Assembly: GCA_002412555.1 (NCBI GenBank)
Contig: DHVH01000275.1
Coordinates: forward strand, 1 to 9,043
Reading direction: 5' to 3'
Source of the DNA: Marinilabiliaceae bacterium UBA5213
Lineage (GTDB): Bacteria > Bacteroidota > Bacteroidia > Bacteroidales > Marinilabiliaceae
Length of the DNA: 9,043 nucleotides
Shown: positions 6,153 to 9,043 of the stretch, piece after piece
Position numbering within the stretch: the first letter of the stretch is position 1
Layout: every line of letters starts with the position of its first letter
The notes under the pieces: generated by a model
Database searches by the model: none
Seen by the model: the letters and a program-made list of their open reading frames with translations, nothing else
Told to the model about the DNA's origin: nothing
Made by a program: the position numbers and the translations under genes

Positions 6153-6689
6153 ATGAAAAAATTCTTAAAATGGATTGGTATAGGTTTTGCAGTTTTAATT
6201 GGCGTACCTATCATTATTGCAATTGTTTCTATAATAGCTAACCCATCTGAGTATGGTAACGAACCTGTACTTGAAATGACTCAGGCGCAAAAAGACAGCG
6301 TGAAAATCTCAGATTTAACTGGAGAAATAGAAAAAAGAAACAAATATACATGGGATGCTTCTAGCGTGGTGGCATATTATGAGAAGAACGAAATAAAGGC
6401 AGATGAAGACCTTAAGGGAAAATACATTTCAGTAGTAGGAAAAATCACAACTGTTGGCAAGGATATAATGGGTGACCCTTATATTGCTTTGGGCACCCAG
6501 AACTTTATGCGGAGTGTTCAGTTCTCATTTGAAACAACTGAAGGCTTATCAAACCTTTCTGTGGGAGATGTAATAACCATTAGAGGTAAGTGCGATGGTT
6601 TGCTTGGAAACGTTCTCTTTTCGGATAGCGAACTCCTCCCATCAATGGAAACTCTCGAAAAAGAACTCAGAAATTTACAATCAAATTAA
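6153..6689 (+). CDS. Membrane-anchored OB-fold protein (tRNA_anti-like), probable lysogenic cargo
   Basis: This 178-residue protein has one hydrophobic helix at residues 7-29 (WIGIGFAVLIGVPIIIAIVSII) after a basic MKKFLK start, with no lipobox Cys. It is either an N-terminal anchor or an uncleaved signal. A linker at 30-70 leads to an OB-fold at about 75-163. The pattern YYEKNEIKADEDLKGKYISVVGKI, then PYIALGT, VQFSFE, LSNLSVGDVITIRGKCDG and LFSDSEL fits the 'tRNA_anti-like' family, whose members are often membrane or secreted proteins of unknown role. It lies between the repressor and the phage end, on the repressor strand, so it is probably expressed in the lysogen. Mu itself has no gene here. 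A role such as superinfection exclusion is inference only. A hairpin terminator begins about 30 bases after the stop. Confidence 0.8.
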   Translation: MKKFLKWIGIGFAVLIGVPIIIAIVSIIANPSEYGNEPVLEMTQAQKDSVKISDLTGEIEKRNKYTWDASSVVAYYEKNEIKADEDLKGKYISVVGKITTVGKDIMGDPYIALGTQNFMRSVQFSFETTEGLSNLSVGDVITIRGKCDGLLGNVLFSDSELLPSMETLEKELRNLQSN

Positions 6690-6720
6690 AATTCTCGCTA
6701 TCAAGACGACAAACTAATTA

Positions 6721-6756
6721 AATGTTGTCATTAACCAAATAACGACAACATTTTTG
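6721..6756 (+). terminator. Hairpin terminator after the OB-fold gene
   Basis: AATGTTGTC (6721-6729) and GACAACATT (6744-6752) form a perfect nine-pair stem with a 14-base loop, followed by a run of T (6751-6755). It lies 31 bases past the OB-fold stop codon, which suits a factor-independent terminator. Confidence 0.6.
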
Positions 6757-6809
6757 TTGTCAGAGCGGTAACATTATCGGCAACAATGACCTATTTTAAT
6801 AAAAACACG

Positions 6810-6839
6810 AACCCCCGGAGAAGATACTTCCCGGGGGTT
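6810..6839. terminator. Strong bidirectional hairpin terminator
   Basis: AACCCCCGG (6810-6818) pairs with CCGGGGGTT (6831-6839). Inside it GAAG (6820-6823) pairs with CTTC (6827-6830) around the loop ATA, with one bulged A at 6819. Read rightwards it is followed by AAATTTT; read leftwards it is followed by GTGTTTTTATT. It could stop both the cargo-gene transcript and any leftward host transcription entering the prophage from the disrupted BspA-like gene. Confidence 0.75.
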
Positions 6840-7042
6840 AAATTTTACTTGTGCCTAATCTTACGTCAACAAACACGCACCTTCGCAATTTTCGCGCTTA
6901 TTCTTCGCCATAATTGCCCATATAGCATCCATAAGCACTCATCCAAACACTATAACGTTATAACGCTTTCTGGCTAATTCCTTATTTCATGCGCCTTCCC
7001 GTGTGACCGGCCACTTACATTTGGTATTTAGCCCCTTATTAC
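6840..7042 (-). other. Prophage left-end region with Mu-like repeated end sites, no gene
   Basis: No credible gene lies between the terminators and the host gene remnant. Read on the minus strand from the phage end inwards, three segments recall the MuA-binding core AARYRCGAAAA. They are AAATACCAAAT (7029-7019, 9 of 11), TAGCCAGAAAG (6976-6966, weaker) and AAGCGCGAAAA (6899-6889, 11 of 11). Each has a copy of AATAAG on its outer side (7040-7035, 6986-6981, 6902-6897). This is the layout expected of transposase sites at the left end. A 12-base perfect palindrome TATAACGTTATA lies at 6951-6962. The exact terminal base cannot be fixed from one end. Confidence 0.5.
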
Positions 7043-7822
7043 CGACCACGTTATTCCAGCATAAATAACTTGTTCCGGAATAACAAGATCGCCTTCATAA
7101 CTTGGCGTTTTACTAGTTACTTCAACGGTGTATGGTTCTTCGGAAGATGTGATTTTATATGCTATCCCATCCAATTCAAAAATATCAAAATCTATAATTC
7201 CGACAATATTAAAATCGTTCCATTGGTCGGTTTGTCGATACAGCGTAACACTGCTTGACGGGACATACAAAGGGATGTCTTTAGGAACAGATGAAAAAGC
7301 TCCTTCTCCTAAAGTAGGAGGATTTTTTGCATTACATGTTATTGATGTTAAGCTGAGACAACTTGAAAACGCCTGTGCTCCAATACTCGTTACAAATTCC
7401 GGAATTTCAAGGGATTCAATACTTGTGCAGGAATAAAAAGCCCTATTTCCAATTTCCGTTAACAAATCGGGTAATTCAACAGACTTGAGATTACTGCAAC
7501 CAGAAAAAGCCTCTTGTCCAATCCAAAGAATACTGTAAGGAACTACAATAGATTCCAAACTGCTATAACCATAAAAAGCCCAAGCTCCGATACTGAATAC
7601 GCCCAAAAAGAATTCTTCGTATATAACAAATTCCGGAATAACCACAGTTCCTTCGAAAATAGATGTACCGACCACTTCAACGGAAGAAAACTGGTCATTA
7701 ATAGATCCTATGGTCATATAGGATACGCCATCTACCTCAAAATAAATCGGTTCGATATAGTTTGACAATAAACTGTTTGCACTTAATACTACAAGCAGTA
7801 AGGCCAGGTAAAGTTTTTTCAT
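7028..7822 (-). pseudogene. BspA-like leucine-rich-repeat secreted protein, 3' end removed by the prophage
   Basis: The frame codes for 264 residues with a Sec signal peptide (MKKLYLALLLVVLSANSLLS). Four BspA/LRR_5 repeats follow with a 23-residue period, marked by IGAWAF (78), IGQEAF (101), IGNRAF (124) and IGAQAF (147), plus a closing PSSSVTLYRQTDQWNDFNIVGI segment at 188-210. A second module then starts (FELDGIAYKI, 215; EGDLVIPEQVIYAGITWSV, 243-261), parallel to residues 57-75 of the first. It breaks off just where 'SIG..AF' should follow, with the final IRG and stop probably supplied by phage DNA. The rest of the gene should lie at the far prophage end. Such proteins are surface or secreted and are common in Bacteroidota. 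Confidence 0.85.
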
Positions 7823-8143
7823 TCTAAAAAGGGTTGGTTATTTTAGTTCTGCATCATTCCAAAAATCGTCTTAAAACTAATAATTCTATCAATTAAATTA
7901 TTGATTAAAACGGAAAAAAATTCTACAATTAATCTTGACACAAGTTAAACAATAGACTCACAAGGCTATATCACTTGAATATAATAAGGTTAGAAAACCA
8001 GAATATTGGTTTGCCTTCTATTCTTAAATCCTCATAAATGTTGGTTTTAATTCAATTTGTGTTAAATTTATCTACAGATTTCCTCCACAAAAACCTGAAA
8101 GTGGCCATATTATTAAAAAGCTACCATTTAAAAACATGACAAA
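7823..8143. other. Intergenic region, no gene seen
   Basis: These 321 A+T-rich bases separate the divergent BspA-like gene and the rightward 161-residue gene, so both promoters should lie here. I see no convincing open frame, RNA gene or strong hairpin. TCAATTTG at 8052-8059 is one base off the TAnnTTTG box and could serve the rightward gene, without a clear -33 partner. Confidence 0.6.
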
Positions 8144-8629
8144 ATGACAACCAGTATCAACCCACAGGCAGCCATCCTTCAAATTCAGGAGCGTAGCGAC
8201 AAGTTAGATCAAAAACCTTTTGACTGGGTGGCCTGGAAAAGAGGGACACTGCTGGTATTGCAGAATATATTTGGCAAGGATAGTGCCTACTACAAACAAT
8301 TAGCTGAAACAGATTATGAATACAGCAGCTGGTCGCTGCGCGATACATCAGGCAGCAGTGACTCCGTAAAATCCTCTTGCCTGGATTTACTGGATATTTG
8401 TCGGACAGACCTGCTCAGCCAGCAGGAAGGCAGCGTAAGCACCAAAGAAAAAATGGCTAAACTGTTAGGTCAATACTTAACAGGTAGCCAGATTTCTAAT
8501 ATTATGGAAGTGGTTCATTCAGAGGCTCCGCCCCATCAAAAAAATGAACAAATCGGGGAAATTCTAAAAGCCTTCTCCCCCGAGTTGAGCACCAAAGTGC
8601 TCATCGATCTGATACGGGAATTCAGTTGA
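8144..8629 (+). CDS. Hypothetical host protein, 161 residues
   Basis: The ATG at 8144 opens a 161-residue frame, probably all helical and cytoplasmic, with no signal peptide or membrane segment. The N-terminal half carries FDWVAWKRGTLLVLQNIFGKDSAYYKQL (26-53). That is a 'W..W+.....L...FG..S.YY' pattern of the kind seen in N-terminal helical domains of various uncharacterised and defence-associated proteins, but I cannot name a family. Residues 97-161 (SVSTKEKMAKLLGQYLTGSQISNIMEVVHSE and on to DLIREFS) look like several amphipathic helices. It converges on argS with only 10 bases between the two stop codons. Codon use looks like ordinary host DNA. Function is unknown. Confidence 0.72.
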   Translation: MTTSINPQAAILQIQERSDKLDQKPFDWVAWKRGTLLVLQNIFGKDSAYYKQLAETDYEYSSWSLRDTSGSSDSVKSSCLDLLDICRTDLLSQQEGSVSTKEKMAKLLGQYLTGSQISNIMEVVHSEAPPHQKNEQIGEILKAFSPELSTKVLIDLIREFS

Positions 8630-8639
8630 AAGGCAACGC

Positions 8640-9043
8640 CTACATCCTATCCGGCACATCCGCACCCAATAGCCACATACCCTTTTTAATGATTTCTCCA
8701 ACACAATGGCAGAGCGTCAGTCGCATGTCCCTGATAGCCTGATTCTCCTCAAACAGAATGGGACTATCGTGGTAAAACTGGTTGTATTCCTTAGCTAAAT
8801 CGTAAATGTAGTTGGCAATGATGGCCGGACTAAATGCTGCACCAGCCTCTTTGACCACATTGGGGAAGTTGACGATGGAGCGTACCAGATTATTTTCCTT
8901 TTCGTTGAGTGCAACACCCGCGGGTGCAGCGCCACTCCAGGCAATGCCTTTTTCATCGGCTTTTCTGAAAATAGACCGAATACGTGCATGTGTGTATTGG
9001 ATAAAGGGACCGGTATTGCCATTAAAATCAATGGATTCCTTTG
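8640..9043 (-). CDS. argS: Arginyl-tRNA synthetase, C-terminal 133 residues (continues off the right edge)
   Basis: The minus-strand frame is open from the window edge to TAG at 8642-8640. It reads SIDFNGNTGPFIQYTHARIRSI, then KGIAWSGAAPAG, NLVRSIVNFPNVVKEAGAAFSP, IIANYIYDLAKEYNQFYHDSPIL, RLTLCHCVGEIIKKGMWLLGADVPDRM. 'D.NGNTGP.IQYTHARI.SI' is the end of the class I catalytic core (after the KMSKS loop, which is outside the window). The rest is the DALR all-helical anticodon-binding domain, ending in the usual 'GL.LLG...P..M'. The enzyme attaches arginine to tRNA-Arg in the cytoplasm. Internal GTG or ATG codons are not real starts. This is single-copy housekeeping DNA and fixes the right part of the window as host chromosome. 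Confidence 0.95.
   Translation of the reverse strand, partial: KESIDFNGNTGPFIQYTHARIRSIFRKADEKGIAWSGAAPAGVALNEKENNLVRSIVNFPNVVKEAGAAFSPAIIANYIYDLAKEYNQFYHDSPILFEENQAIRDMRLTLCHCVGEIIKKGMWLLGADVPDRM

Noticed and set aside
6786..6977. Open frame of 63 codons on the plus strand
   Set aside because: It spans the strong terminator hairpin and the end-site repeats, and its protein sequence looks random.
7011..7020. TGTAAGTGGCC (minus strand, from 7019) as the phage terminus
   Set aside because: It would leave the host LRR gene with a natural stop in mid-repeat and would cut into the outermost presumed transposase site.
8136..8147. Tiny ATG-ACA-AAA-TGA frame overlapping the start of the 161-residue gene
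   Set aside because: A three-codon frame this short is expected by chance; there is no sign of a regulatory upstream peptide.
8795..9031. 78-codon open frame on the minus strand overlapping argS
   Set aside because: It is in another frame from the argS coding sequence, which is clearly recognisable over the same bases.

Overview
The window looks like Bacteroidota chromosome carrying the early (left) end of a Mu-type transposable prophage. The Bacteroidota reading rests on three things: a BspA-type leucine-rich-repeat protein, a TAnnTTTG-type promoter box, and early genes without strong Shine-Dalgarno sequences. The order or genus cannot be read with confidence.

Positions 1 to about 7040 are phage. 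The early operon runs leftwards on the minus strand from a divergent control region at 5332-5417. In transcription order it holds a small Ner/Cro-like regulator (5068-5331), three small unrecognised genes (4689-5057, 4529-4678 with one membrane segment, 4260-4532), a DUF3164 protein (3606-4253), a 66-base gap with a tRNA-like element, the MuA-like DDE transposase (1374-3539), the MuB-like AAA+ ATPase (399-1370), an 89-residue gene (133-402) and a gene starting at 152 that leaves the window. Most genes are a few bases apart or overlap as ATGA, as in one translationally coupled operon.

Facing the other way are a LexA/cI-like S24 repressor (5418-6074) and a membrane-anchored OB-fold protein (6153-6689), a likely lysogenic cargo gene. 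Two hairpin terminators follow (6721-6756 and 6810-6839). The stretch to about 7040 has Mu-like repeated end sites and no credible gene. It appears to be the attachment end of the phage.

Positions 7040-9043 are host DNA: a secreted BspA-like LRR protein read leftwards, whose 3' part is missing where the phage begins (7028-7822), a 321-base gap, an unrecognised 161-residue gene (8144-8629), and the convergent 3' end of arginyl-tRNA synthetase argS (8640-9043, continuing off the right edge).

The genes suggest this logic. The S24 repressor keeps the divergent early promoter silent in the lysogen. When it is inactivated, the Ner-like protein and the early genes are expressed, and MuA with MuB performs replicative transposition. 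The most unusual item is the tRNA T-arm and acceptor-stem structure between the DUF3164 gene and the transposase gene (3549-3596). It has no room for an anticodon arm and could be an RNA-processing or translation-control signal in the early mRNA.
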